From NCBI GenBank assembly GCA_947471745.1, contig CANJKZ010000396.1, forward strand, positions 1,123,501 through 1,187,500: a stretch of 64,000 bases of DNA. The letters run 5' to 3'. The DNA comes from Closterium sp. Naga37s-1. Lineage: Eukaryota > Streptophyta > Zygnematophyceae > Desmidiales > Closteriaceae. Every line of letters begins with the position of its first letter. Position 1 is the first letter of the stretch. The notes under the pieces were generated by a model. That model was not told the DNA's origin, ran no database searches, and saw only the letters and a list, made by a program, of their open reading frames with translations. Shown piece after piece: positions 43,601-50,472 of the stretch. The position numbers were made by a program, and so were the translations under genes.

Positions 43601-46600
43601 CAGCAAGCGAAGGTGCAAGTGCTGGACAGGCTGAGGGAACCAAGAGACAAGTCAGGGCTGCGTGCGGTCTTGGGCTTCCTCAGCTACTACAGGCGCTTCG
43701 TGCCGAACTTCAGCAAACGAGCGACAGTACTAAATGGGATGCTGCGGGAGGACAAGGCATGGGAGTGGGGAGAGGAGCAGAGACAGGCACTGCAAGACCT
43801 CATGACAGCCGTGAAGACAGCGACAGTGCTGCGGCTGCCAGCAGCAGACCAGCCCTTCATCCTCTACACAGACTGGAGCAGCCAAGGGATGGGAGCAATA
43901 TTATGCCAGGAGGTGGAGGGAGTGGAGAAGGTGGTGGCCTACGCCAGCAGGAGCTGCAACCCGGCGGAAGCACAATATAGCTCATACATTGGGGAAGGGC
44001 TGGCGGCAGTGTGGGCGGTCGGGCATTTCCGGATATACCTGCAGGGCCGAGAATTCAACCTAGTCACTGACCATCAGCCACTCACCTGGCTGATGACTAC
44101 ACCAGGGCTAACAGGCAGGAACGCGCGGTGGGCAGTGAAGCTGCAGGAGTATGATTTCAAGATCAGGCACAGGCCGGGGAAGACGCTGCAGCACGTTGAC
44201 GGCCTCTCCCGCAATCCACCGCCGCTGGAAACGAAACAGGCCACCCTGGGGACGGAAGAGACAGAGCAAGAGCCGGCACGGACCTTGATCTTACTGGCAA
44301 GAGAGGTGGAGCAGACGGGGGCGAAGGGGAGTAAGGGGCCAGCCGACATCTGGTTGGATGCAAAGGCAATGCAATGGGTGAAGGGAGAAACCGAGGAGGA
44401 TGAAACGGTGCCTGAGAGAGTAAGGGCGCGAGGGCACCACTACAGGTGGTATCAGCAGCAGCTGCAGATCAAGACGGAGGATGGGTGGAAGCTGGTGCCA
44501 GCGCCCGAGGACCGTGAAGCAGTGATCAAGGAAGTGCACACTAAGCTGGGGCACTTCGGGCACGAGAGGACCGTACACCTGCTGAAGACAGGCTGGTGGT
44601 GGGAAGGGATGCGCAGGCAAGTAAAAGAGTGGGTGGAGGGGTGCGAGGCGTGTCAGAGGAGCAAAGCAAACCTGACGCAGGCCAAAGCAGAGCTGCACTC
44701 ACTGCCAATCTGCGGACTAGGGTTCCGTTGGTCCCTGGACCTCGTGGGAGAGCTGCCACTGAGTCGGAGCGGGAATCAGTACATCGTGTTCATGGTGGAA
44801 CATGTGAGCAAGTGGCTGGAGGTGCGAGCTATCCCTAGCAAGAGCGCGAGGCACATTGCAGCAGCCTTCAAAGCGCAAGTAGTGTGCCGATTTGGAGCAT
44901 GCGGGGAGGTACTCACAGACCAGGGAACAGAGTTCCAGGGGGAGTTCAAGAAGCTGCTGGCGGAGTCTGGCATCACGCACCGAAAGACCTCCCGCTATCA
45001 CCCGCAGAGTGATGGGCTGACTGAGAGAGCTGTGCAAACCTTCAAGCGGGGGCTGCGGGCCTACGGGGAGCAGAGGAAGAGGGATTGGGATGAGGAGTTG
45101 GACTGGATCGCGGCAGGGTACAGGTTCGGGAAGCAGGCAGCGTTGAAGGATCACTCCCCGTATAGCCTGCTGTTCGGACGAGAGCCGATTCTGCCAGTGG
45201 GAGCACCACGAGTATTGACAGATACAGTGACAGCGGGCACGATCAGGAACTGGGTAGCCCTGTCCGAGGTGAGGGCGCGCTACATGCGCTACATGATGCC
45301 AGCCACGTTGGAGAATCTGCACACCGCGCAGCTCAGGGACGCAAGAAGATACGAACAGAGGCAACACAAAGGGGAGGGAAGCACAGCAAAGGATGTCTGC
45401 GAGGGACAGGAAGTCTATCTGAAGAGGGCTAAGCAGGACACCCTTGACGTGGGGTTGGGGACCATCCGCTGGAAAGTCAAGGAGGTGCGCCCCTCAGGGG
45501 TGCTGGTCTTGGAAAACGACACCGGAGCGCAGCTGAGGGAACATCAGACGAACACTGCAGTGATCAGAGGGACCGGGCCTCAGCGTACTGGTCCTGTGAC
45601 CCGTGCTCAAGCCGCTCGAGCGCGGGCACAGGAGGGGGCAGAGAGTGGCTGAGGCAACCGAAGGAGCTAAGGGACGAAGAGCATGAGGACTAAGGCAGAT
45701 GATGAGGGTAGAGCTGTATCTCCGACTGCTGTCACCGAATATGCACGGTTGTGCATATAAGGTGCCATTATCATGGTGGTGTAGTGGAGGTGTAGCTATG
45801 TTGTGTTTGCAAATTCGAGGATAGGTAGGTGGGAGCTGGGAAATTGACGCGAAGTTGGTAGGAGAGCACCTTGGGTGAAATCCTTGCAACCAATGAGAAC
45901 GAACCAACCCAGGCTCGAGCCGCACATTGAGAAATGCACGGTTCGAGCCAGGGTCAGGTAAGTTCACTCTCACACACACCTCTGATGCTTTCTGTTTGTT
46001 ATCCTTTCGTATAGTGGACTGTTGTTACCTTACCAGAGCAGGCAGGTGGCACACCACTCAGGGAGGACCTTTGAGGTGAGAGTTCTGTCACTTTCATACA
46101 GAGTGGCTGAGGCAACCGAAGGAGCTAAGGGACGAAGAGCATGAGGACTAAGGCAGATGATGAGGGTAGAGCTGTATCTCCGACATAGGAAGCAAGCATG
46201 GGGGGATTGTGGGTCAGTCACAGTGTTGAAATAAGAGTAGGGGGAGAGATTTCCCACACCAGTATGGAAAAGACGGGGAGACCAGCGAGAGAGAGGCGGT
46301 GAAGGGATGAAGGTGAGGGGATAGGAAGCAAGCATGGGGGGATTGTGGGTCAGTCACAGTATTGAAATAAGAGTAGGGGGAGAGATTTCCCACACCAGTA
46401 TGGAAAAGACGGGGAGACCAGCGAGAGAGAGGCGGTGAAGGGATGAAGGTGAGGGGATAGGAAGCAAGCATGGGGGGATTGTGGGTCAGTCACAGTGTTG
46501 AAATAAGAGTAGGGGGAGAGATTTCCCACACCAGTATGGAAAAGACGGGGAGACCAGCGAGAGAGAGGCGGTGAAGGGATGAAGGTGAGGGGATAGGAAG

Positions 46601-49600
46601 CAAGCATGGGGGGATTGTGGGTCAGTCACAGTGTTGAAATAAGAGTAGGGGGAGAGATTTCCCACACCAGTATGGAAAAGACGGGGAGACCAGCGAGAGA
46701 GAGGCGGTGAAGGGATGAAGGTGAGGGGATAGGAAGCAAGCATGGGGGGATTGTGGGTCAGTCACATTGTTGAAATAAGAGTAGGGGGAGAGATTTCCCA
46801 CACCAGTATGGAAAAGACGGGGAGACCAGCGAGAGAGAGGCGGTGAAGGGATGAAGGTGAGGGGATAGGAAGCAAGCATGGGGGGATTGTGGGTCAGTCA
46901 CAGTGTTGAAATAAGAGTAGGGGGAGAGATTTCCCACACCAGTATGGAAAAGACGGGGAGACCAGCGAGAGAGAGGCGGTGAAGGGATGAAGGTGAGGGG
47001 ATAGGAAGCAAGCATGGGGGGATTGTGGGTCAGTCACAGTGTTGAAATAAGAGTAGGGGGAGAGATTTCCCACACCAGTATGGAAAAGACGGGGAGACCA
47101 GCGAGAGAGAGGCGGTGAAGGGATGAAGGTGAGGGGATAGGAAGCAAGCATGGGGGGATTGTGGGTCAGTCACAGTGTTGAAATAAGAGTAGGGGGAGAG
47201 ATTTCCCACACCAGTATGGAAAAGACGGGGAGACCAGCGAGAGAGAGGCGGTGAAGGGATGAAGGTGAGGGGATAGGAAGCAAGCATGGGGGGATTGTGG
47301 GTCAGTCACAGTGTTGAAATAAGAGTAGGGGGAGAGATTTCCCACACCAGTATGGAAAAGACGGGGAGACCAGCGAGAGAGAGGCGGTGAAGGGATGAAG
47401 GTGAGGGGATAGGAAGCAAGCATGGGGGGATTGTGGGTCAGTCACAGTGTTGAAATAAGAGTAGGGGGAGAGATTTCCCACACCAGTATGGAAAAGACGG
47501 GGAGACCAGCGAGAGAGAGGTGGTGAAGGGATGAAGGTGAGGGGATAGGAAGCAAGCATGGGGGGATTGTGGGTCAGTCACAGTGTTGAAATAAGAGTAG
47601 GGGGAGAGATTTCCCACACCAGTATGGAAAAGACGGGGAGACCAGCGAGAGAGAGGCGGTGAAGGGATGAAGGTGAGGGGATAGGAAGCAAGCATGGGGG
47701 GATTGTGGGTCAGTCACAGTGTTGAAATAAGAGTAGGGGGAGAGATTTCCCACACCAGTATGGAAAAGACGGGGAGACCAGCGAGAGAGAGGCGGTGAAG
47801 GGATGAAGGTGAGGGGATAGGAAGCAAGCATGGGGGGATTGTGGGTCAGTCACAGTGTTGAAATAAGAGTAGGGGGAGAGATTTCCCACACCAGTATGGA
47901 AAAGACGGGGAGACCAGCGAGAGAGAGGCGGTGAAGGGATGAAGGTGAGGGGATAGGAAGCAAGCATGGGGGGATTGTGGGTCAGTCACAGTGTTGAAAT
48001 AAGAGTAGGGGGAGAGATTTCCCACACCAGTATGGAAAAGACGGGGAGACCAGCGAGAGAGAGGCGGTGAAGGGATGAAGGTGAGGGGATAGGAAGCAAG
48101 CATGGGGGGATTGTGGGTCAGTCACAGTGTTGAAATAAGAGTAGGGGGAGAGATTTCCCACACCAGTATGGAAAAGACGGGGAGACCAGCGAGAGAGAGG
48201 CGGTGAAGGGATGAAGGTGAGGGGATAGGAAGCAAGCATGGGGGGGTTGTGGGTCAGTCACAGTGTTGAAATAAGAGTAGGGGGAGAGATTTCCCACACC
48301 AGTATGGAAAAGACGGGGAGACCAGCGAGAGAGAGGCGGTGAAGGGATGAAGGTGAGGGGATAGGAAGCAAGCATGGGGGGATTGTGGGTCAGTCACAGT
48401 GTTGAAATAAGAGTAGGGGGAGAGATTTCCCACACCAGTATGGAAAAGACGGGGAGACCAGCGAGAGAGAGGCGGTGAAGGGATGAAGGTGAGGGGATAG
48501 GAAGCAAGCATGGGGGGATTGTGGGTCAGTCACAGTGTTGAAATAAGAGTAGGGGGAGAGATTTCCCACACCAGTATGGAAAAGACGGGGAGACCAGCGA
48601 GAGAGAGGCGGTGAAGGGATGAAGGTGAGGGGATAGGAAGCAAGCATGGGGGGATTGTGGGTCAGTCACAGTGTTGAAATAAGAGTAGGGGGAGAGATTT
48701 CCCACACCAGTATGGAAAAGACGGGGAGACCAGCGAGAGAGAGGCGGTGAAGGGATGAAGGTGAGGGGATAGGAAGCAAGCATGGGGGGATTGTGGGTCA
48801 GTCACAGTGTTGAAATAAGAGTAGGGGGAGAGATTTCCCACACCAGTATGGAAAAGACGGGGAGACCAGCGAGAGAGAGGCGGTGAAGGGATGAAGGTGA
48901 GGGGATAGGAAGCAAGCATGGGGGGATTGTGGGTCAGTCACAGTGTTGAAATAAGAGTAGGGGGAGAGATTTCCCACACCAGTATGGAAAAGACGGGGAG
49001 ACCAGCGAGAGAGAGGCGGTGAAGGGATGAAGGTGAGGGGATAGGAAGCAAGCATGGGGGGATTGTGGGTCAGTCACAGTGTTGAAATAAGAGTAGGGGG
49101 AGAGATTTCCCACACCAGTATGGAAAAGACGGGGAGACCAGCGAGAGAGAGGCGGTGAAGGGATGAAGGTGAGGGGATAGGAAGCAAGCATGGGGGGATT
49201 GTGGGTCAGTCACAGTGTTGAAATAAGAGTAGGGGGAGAGATTTCCCACACCAGTATGGAAAAGACGGGGAGACCAGCGAGAGAGAGGCGGTGAAGGGAT
49301 GAAGGTGAGGGGATAGGAAGCAAGCATGGGGGGATTGTGGGTCAGTCACAGCGTTGAAATAGGAGTAGGGGGAAAGATTTCCCACACCAGTCTGGACAGG
49401 TAAGGGAGAGCAGGAAACAGGCAATGAAAGAAGATTAAAAAACCCATCGCCAGTGCATCATGTTTTATCAGGGATACAGAGTCAGGATGGAATGTCTTAT
49501 CTTCTTGTAACCCCTACCTTGGAAAGTGTAGAGATAAAGGCTATAGGCCGAGGAACCACTGTGCTTATAACGAGGGGGTACAGCACACTGCTGCTGCAGT

Positions 49601-49931
49601 CCGCTACTCGCACACTCACCACCCCCACCTCCCCTCCTCCCTCTCCTCCTTTTCCCTCCTCTCTCCTACCCTCCTCTTCCCCATCCTTCCCACCCTCAGT
49701 GTCAACCGCTGAGGGGACAGGGAAGGGCGGCAGCAGCTGATCAGGAGCCTGCCAATCGGGGTGCGGTGGACGGATCCACGTCACTGCCACGTCAGCAAGG
49801 TCCACATCTGTGCGTTTAATTCCTGCTGCTGTTCCGTCTGCTGCTGCTGCGTCTGGTGCTGCTTGTGAGCCCGCCGCTGCTGCTGCTGATTGTTGTGCAG
49901 TAGGGGCAGGCAAAAACCGACCTGAGGAGCG

Positions 49932-49994
<63 letters not shown>

Positions 49995-50472
49995 AGCGGC
50001 AAGAGAGGGGGAGCGGTAAGAGGGAGAGGGAACGGCAAGAGAGAGGGAGCGGCAAGAGAGGGGGAGTGGCAAGAGAGAGCAAGCGGCAAGAGAGAGGAAG
50101 CGGCAAGAGAAAGGGGGTTAAAGTTAGTCACAGGGCCGCTGGTGTCAGGGGGGAGTGAGATGAGGGTGGAGGGGAGGAGAGGGGGAGGGAAAGGGGGAGC
50201 GGGGAGGGAAGTTAGATGGAAACGGAGAGCGGGAGAGGGGAAACCGAGGCGAAAAAAGGATGAAAAACTCAAATTCCGGAAGTGGAAGTTAATTTCCAGG
50301 GAAGGCTCGCAGCACACCCACCAAGAGCGCCTCTTAATTGCCGCCCGACCAATGGCAGCAGAGCTCCTGCCACCAGACCGGCAACTCCAGCGCACGCCAC
50401 CGAACCTGGACCGAATTCTGACGAACCTGATCCGGACCTCCCCGAAGCTGATGTGGTTTGGGTTTGGTCCAT
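31685..50472 (-). CDS. Flavin-reductase-like FMN-binding split-barrel protein, 381 aa
   Basis: Exons 50472-50322, 49921-49518, 34753-34623, 34419-34296, 32850-32774, 32125-32016 and 31833-31685; all phases match (1,146 nt). The start is ATG 50472. The N-terminal exon has a hydrophobic stretch (CAGVAGLVAGALLPLVG), perhaps a membrane or organelle signal. The split-barrel domain runs across exons 2-7: YPLVISTVVPRPIAFIST, then GVGNLSPYSYFNAV, NPPMLAIG, ELVVALISDWFVEAAN, GLTPVPS, VKPPRVAES, then KLRPMCRLGGNTYG near the end. These are the usual motifs of the flavin reductase domain family, which binds FMN; the substrate is unknown. The second coding exon has a Glu/Gly-rich insert (about residues 135-160) just before the barrel that might be a retained intron. 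Intron 2 is 14.8 kb. Confidence 0.9.
32016..32365 (-). repeat. 114-bp triplication of exon 6 (acceptor side)
   Basis: Units start at 32061, 32175 and 32289 on the plus strand, exactly 114 bp (38 codons) apart. Each carries a CAG/GGATGG acceptor and encodes RDGSVTT(P/T)IVLVEVV. Only the unit at 32125-32016 has the rest of the exon and the donor GTGAGT. Because the period is a multiple of three the copies stay in one frame, so use of an upstream acceptor with read-through would add 38 or 76 residues. Confidence 0.9.
32618..32795 (-). repeat. 32-bp array made from the exon 5 donor junction
   Basis: About five 32-bp units, read on the minus strand as TGACGTCACAGGCAGGTTGG. The true junction of exon 32850-32774 reads TGACGTCACGGACAG/GTGAG in the same register, so the array is a tandem expansion of the last exon bases plus the start of the intron. 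Only the true junction has GTGAG; the copies have GTTGG or no GT. Confidence 0.85.
33061..34182 (-). repeat. Five partial copies of the exon 4 end with donor
   Basis: The exon end GAACGGGCTGGCCTCAC...GTCTGTCATG/GTGAG (true donor 34295) recurs at about 34182-34128, 34037-33985, 33424-33373, 33262-33200 and 33112-33061. Several keep a GTGAGA donor. None keeps the 5' half or acceptor of the exon. A 26-base G run (near 33429-33454) and other poly-G runs mark some copy edges. Confidence 0.88.
33499..33985 (-). repeat. 20-bp minisatellite built on a 5' splice-site sequence
   Basis: About 24 copies of (minus sense) GGTGAGAAGAGGGATGTTGT. It starts beside an exon-4 copy whose donor reads GGTGAGAAGAGGGATGTGG, so the unit is an expansion of the donor sequence itself. 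Some units read GGCGAGAAG. It sits inside intron 4 of the flavin-reductase-like gene. Confidence 0.9.
34754..38082 (-). repeat. 136-bp satellite, left block, about 24 units derived from exon 3
   Basis: Each unit, read on the minus strand, is the polypyrimidine tract and first part of the exon at 34753-34623: GTGGGAAATCTCTCCCCC, then the codons SPYSYFN, then unrelated intron. The true exon has CCAG/ACGGGTG. Nearly all units read CCAT/ACTGGTG, so the acceptor AG is gone; two variant units (near 34890 and 35845) keep CCAG. These two variants are about 952 bp (seven units) apart and look like a duplicated block. The right edge is cut by the retroelement. Confidence 0.95.
38083..38449 (+). repeat. 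5' terminal repeat (A1)
   Basis: 367 bp, TGTCACC...TCA. It contains a TATAA at 38109-38113, an imperfect hairpin with GGCTCGAGCC and GGTTCGAGCC arms (about 38268-38313), a donor-like CAGGTAAGT near 38310, and CTTTCTGTTTGTTAT at 38341-38355. Confidence 0.93.
38449..38463 (+). promoter_or_regulatory. Likely primer-binding site, self-complementary to the terminal repeat
   Basis: ATAACAAACAGAAAG begins at the last base of A1 and is the exact reverse complement of 38341-38355 inside A1 (15 of 15). No tRNA-like TGG start is seen. In Tf1-type gypsy elements the 5' end of the RNA folds back to prime at this place, so a self-priming mechanism is inferred. Confidence 0.6.
38790..39899 (+). CDS. Arginine-rich ORF1 of the retroelement
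   Basis: 369 codons from ATG 38790; the open frame continues upstream with SR/RE-rich sequence (RSRRERSRERGRS). The middle has about ten repeats of roughly 20 residues built on RDGGRGGGARSPDPR. It resembles host SR/RG-rich RNA-binding tails rather than a standard gag. Its end shares one base with the start of gag-pol (TGATG), which suggests coupled translation (inference). Confidence 0.6.
   Translation: MPEEGYRRREERSRGRGLEELFSGRQGDLDVDGEDEADSANRVRETNREGETKGDDEPQEEGAGEQREMPAGVDDDDPAQAGVAAEPSTAEAEGKGGTRDLPRDGEKGDGGGRGSGARSPDPRQQRDEGRGGGARSPDPRLNRDGGRGGGARSPEPRLNRDGGRDGGTRSPDPRMYREGGRGGGTRSPDRRQNRDGERGGGARSPDPRLPHEDGKHGSGYRSPGRQQLQEERRRGGYRSPEPRRHQDSGRGGSVRSPDPRRYHNWRSGGDLRSPGPRYPRDEDAEATTARLLCNGIMERGGEARRARPTGTGNMEKAGEADTARSFGNRAGMRGAAEGITHLIGTGSMTEDVPVREDGINATAERKAAG
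39899..45652 (+). CDS. Gag-Pol polyprotein with inserted DNA methyltransferase, 1,917 aa
   Basis: Domains by approximate residue: gag 45-230 (RFSGDQRTGPTLKNYL); three zinc knuckles 263-312 (CHRCGQPGHLRRDC, CDSCGKPGHRRREC, CEVCGKGGHAAKEC); aspartic protease near 444 (IIDTGAQSVIL); C5-methyltransferase 615-940 (motif I VELFGGIGAGL, a cysteine loop ECQGVSWAG, LLEHLDM, late motif ALGNAMDGYMM); reverse transcriptase 1020-1250 with YIDD near 1176; RNase H near 1320 (LYTDWSSQG); integrase zinc region near 1548 and DDE core 1613-1710 (SLDLVGEL, TDQGTEFQ, SDGLTERA). The order RT-RNase H-integrase is that of Ty3/gypsy. The methyltransferase sits between protease and RT. Confidence 0.95.
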   Translation: MHSLERAREAREGILRERERGASGRSAGGPSEAWGEGKGSTVMATRVEVPARFSGDQRTGPTLKNYLMQVSNVRYRCERSGMDSVDFFLSLPNTLEGEAETLYRMKMDELLERAGRYGEDPTEAFLRRLKRQFPGHTAEKIREFQDFRKGRGESLLTYYNRLVNLAENVTCADMALLVSKFLDGLEGTLGSGLRMKVYEMGADTTLEEVFELAEKMELGQRKYEAYRPRQAERGRGPTWAAAMIPEEKDRAAGRGETRPDTRTCHRCGQPGHLRRDCKNCDSCGKPGHRRRECPTAPKCEVCGKGGHAAKECYQREGAAKKSPEDLEKQISRLQAQLQAMGPRREAEAGMYAKEEEEEDVEQDEEAAFMVWAGRGENEMEHEEQPAYMAWRGREEMGLRSGGKDARKERCTAARHPQERLACQTSVLLIQGGALSVEGEKAKTAIIDTGAQSVILGKGMAEKLGLWAPDRHVVTGMLVMTAEGGESKWMPCTRTPIELTVLKGEKHETPVRIRCGISESEDFDVLVGTEMIFALGMTICFWKETVEFRTRWWRKGEPLGQLPVQFVRTEPKRAYRADLKEVTAKQGAQKAATGKGQGGEPRMRFMDEPSQQTDWQQPIRLVELFGGIGAGLAAVVRNGIAVKQWIYVEKAPEVRKIAEHQAWELHREFPELLQGEVIKAAMSRGVNDVRAITEAEVASWGHVDLLVAGWECQGVSWAGKGKGEQDLRTQLMEDLFRVMEWVQARQGRVAYLLEHLDMEGDVREPIRLVRERVTRQVGKGVSSDAARMGAYAHRLRMYWQNVVPVEDLQKEIEGVQRARGRKLSDILEPGRTPAPVTKKGYSRHYPCNQVGQERQALPTLVSYEGAAGYQMDGKQPGPGLVHDHRKGQWEEPTALERELAMGYKENATAAPGVSEKERRRALGNAMDGYMMRWLVQRMWKETVLHWGLKEGENTVATVRQGVWACLQKEEPEWKIGESMSEEGKAAMRALLARHRKGFAFTLLELGKCKIKEMALKLSSDEPVFHRRRKMPPGDEVICREKIKELLEAGLIRRSESEYATPTVVAARKDLTGEVLSRRMCGDYRDLNKITVPDRYPMPMAEELFDKLADGVFFTTLDLRQGFNQIKIREEDVKKTAFHGPDGLYEWLYMPFGLRNASAVFQRVMDAVLREIEHAACYIDDVVIFSLTEQQHLEDVERTLTAIEGAGLTCHPNKCRWGERTVQYLGYEVTGGQIGIQQAKVQVLDRLREPRDKSGLRAVLGFLSYYRRFVPNFSKRATVLNGMLREDKAWEWGEEQRQALQDLMTAVKTATVLRLPAADQPFILYTDWSSQGMGAILCQEVEGVEKVVAYASRSCNPAEAQYSSYIGEGLAAVWAVGHFRIYLQGREFNLVTDHQPLTWLMTTPGLTGRNARWAVKLQEYDFKIRHRPGKTLQHVDGLSRNPPPLETKQATLGTEETEQEPARTLILLAREVEQTGAKGSKGPADIWLDAKAMQWVKGETEEDETVPERVRARGHHYRWYQQQLQIKTEDGWKLVPAPEDREAVIKEVHTKLGHFGHERTVHLLKTGWWWEGMRRQVKEWVEGCEACQRSKANLTQAKAELHSLPICGLGFRWSLDLVGELPLSRSGNQYIVFMVEHVSKWLEVRAIPSKSARHIAAAFKAQVVCRFGACGEVLTDQGTEFQGEFKKLLAESGITHRKTSRYHPQSDGLTERAVQTFKRGLRAYGEQRKRDWDEELDWIAAGYRFGKQAALKDHSPYSLLFGREPILPVGAPRVLTDTVTAGTIRNWVALSEVRARYMRYMMPATLENLHTAQLRDARRYEQRQHKGEGSTAKDVCEGQEVYLKRAKQDTLDVGLGTIRWKVKEVRPSGVLVLENDTGAQLREHQTNTAVIRGTGPQRTGPVTRAQAARARAQEGAESG
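45642..45726 (+). repeat. Internal repeat B1 of the retroelement
   Basis: 85 bp that begin at the end of gag-pol, directly after a purine run (AGGAGGGGGCAG) that could be the polypurine tract. It is identical to 46100-46184. Three bases separate it from A2. Confidence 0.9.
45730..46096 (+). repeat. 3' copy of the terminal repeat (A2)
   Basis: 367 bp, nearly identical to 38083-38449. Unlike a normal 3' LTR it is not at the element's end: B2 follows before the target duplication. Confidence 0.92.
46100..46184 (+). repeat. Terminal repeat B2 of the retroelement
   Basis: 85 bp identical to B1, ending CTCCGAC and abutting ATAGG of the satellite. With A1 at the other end this gives the order A1 - ORFs - B1 - A2 - B2, known as split direct repeats in DIRS-order PAT/Ngaro elements. 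Confidence 0.9.
46185..49398 (-). repeat. 136-bp satellite, right block, about 24 units
   Basis: A continuation of the left block; units are almost identical. The last unit (near 49395) is more like the true exon edge and keeps a CCAG/ACTGG acceptor and a GGTAAGG-like flank. Greater divergence at the outer edges than inside is usual for homogenised tandem arrays. Confidence 0.95.
49925..50120 (-). repeat. Pyrimidine-tract repeats before exon 2
   Basis: On the minus strand there are about eight units of CTTGCCGCTCCCTCTCT followed by a (CT)n run of about 50 bp, ending at the acceptor GCCGCTCCTCAG of exon 49921. The acceptor core GCCGCTCCTC resembles the unit, so this array also appears to grow from a splice-site region. 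Confidence 0.75.

Larger units (their letters stand above)
38083..46185 (+). mobile_element. Ty3/gypsy-like retroelement with a cytosine-5 methyltransferase domain, looks whole
   Basis: It is inserted in the 136-bp satellite with target duplication ATAGG (38078-38082 and 46185-46189; the A may belong to the element, whose ends then read TGTC...GACA). Order: 367-bp repeat A1, an Arg-rich ORF, gag-pol, 85-bp B1, A2 and 85-bp B2. A1 and A2 differ at about two positions and B1 and B2 are identical, so the insertion is recent. It is in the opposite sense to the host gene, in intron 2. The frame is one long open gag-pol; I treat it as a young fossil. Confidence 0.93.

Noticed and set aside
38083-46185. 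Classification as a DIRS/PAT element
   Set aside because: The repeat layout fits, but there is a DDE integrase after RNase H, no visible tyrosine recombinase, and a target duplication.
34716-49424. About 48 overlapping 85-codon minus-strand frames (MLASYPLTFIPSPP...) in the 136-bp satellite
   Set aside because: They repeat with the satellite period, which is not a multiple of three, and contain a fragment of the flavin-reductase exon read together with intron. They are satellite shadows, not a gene family.
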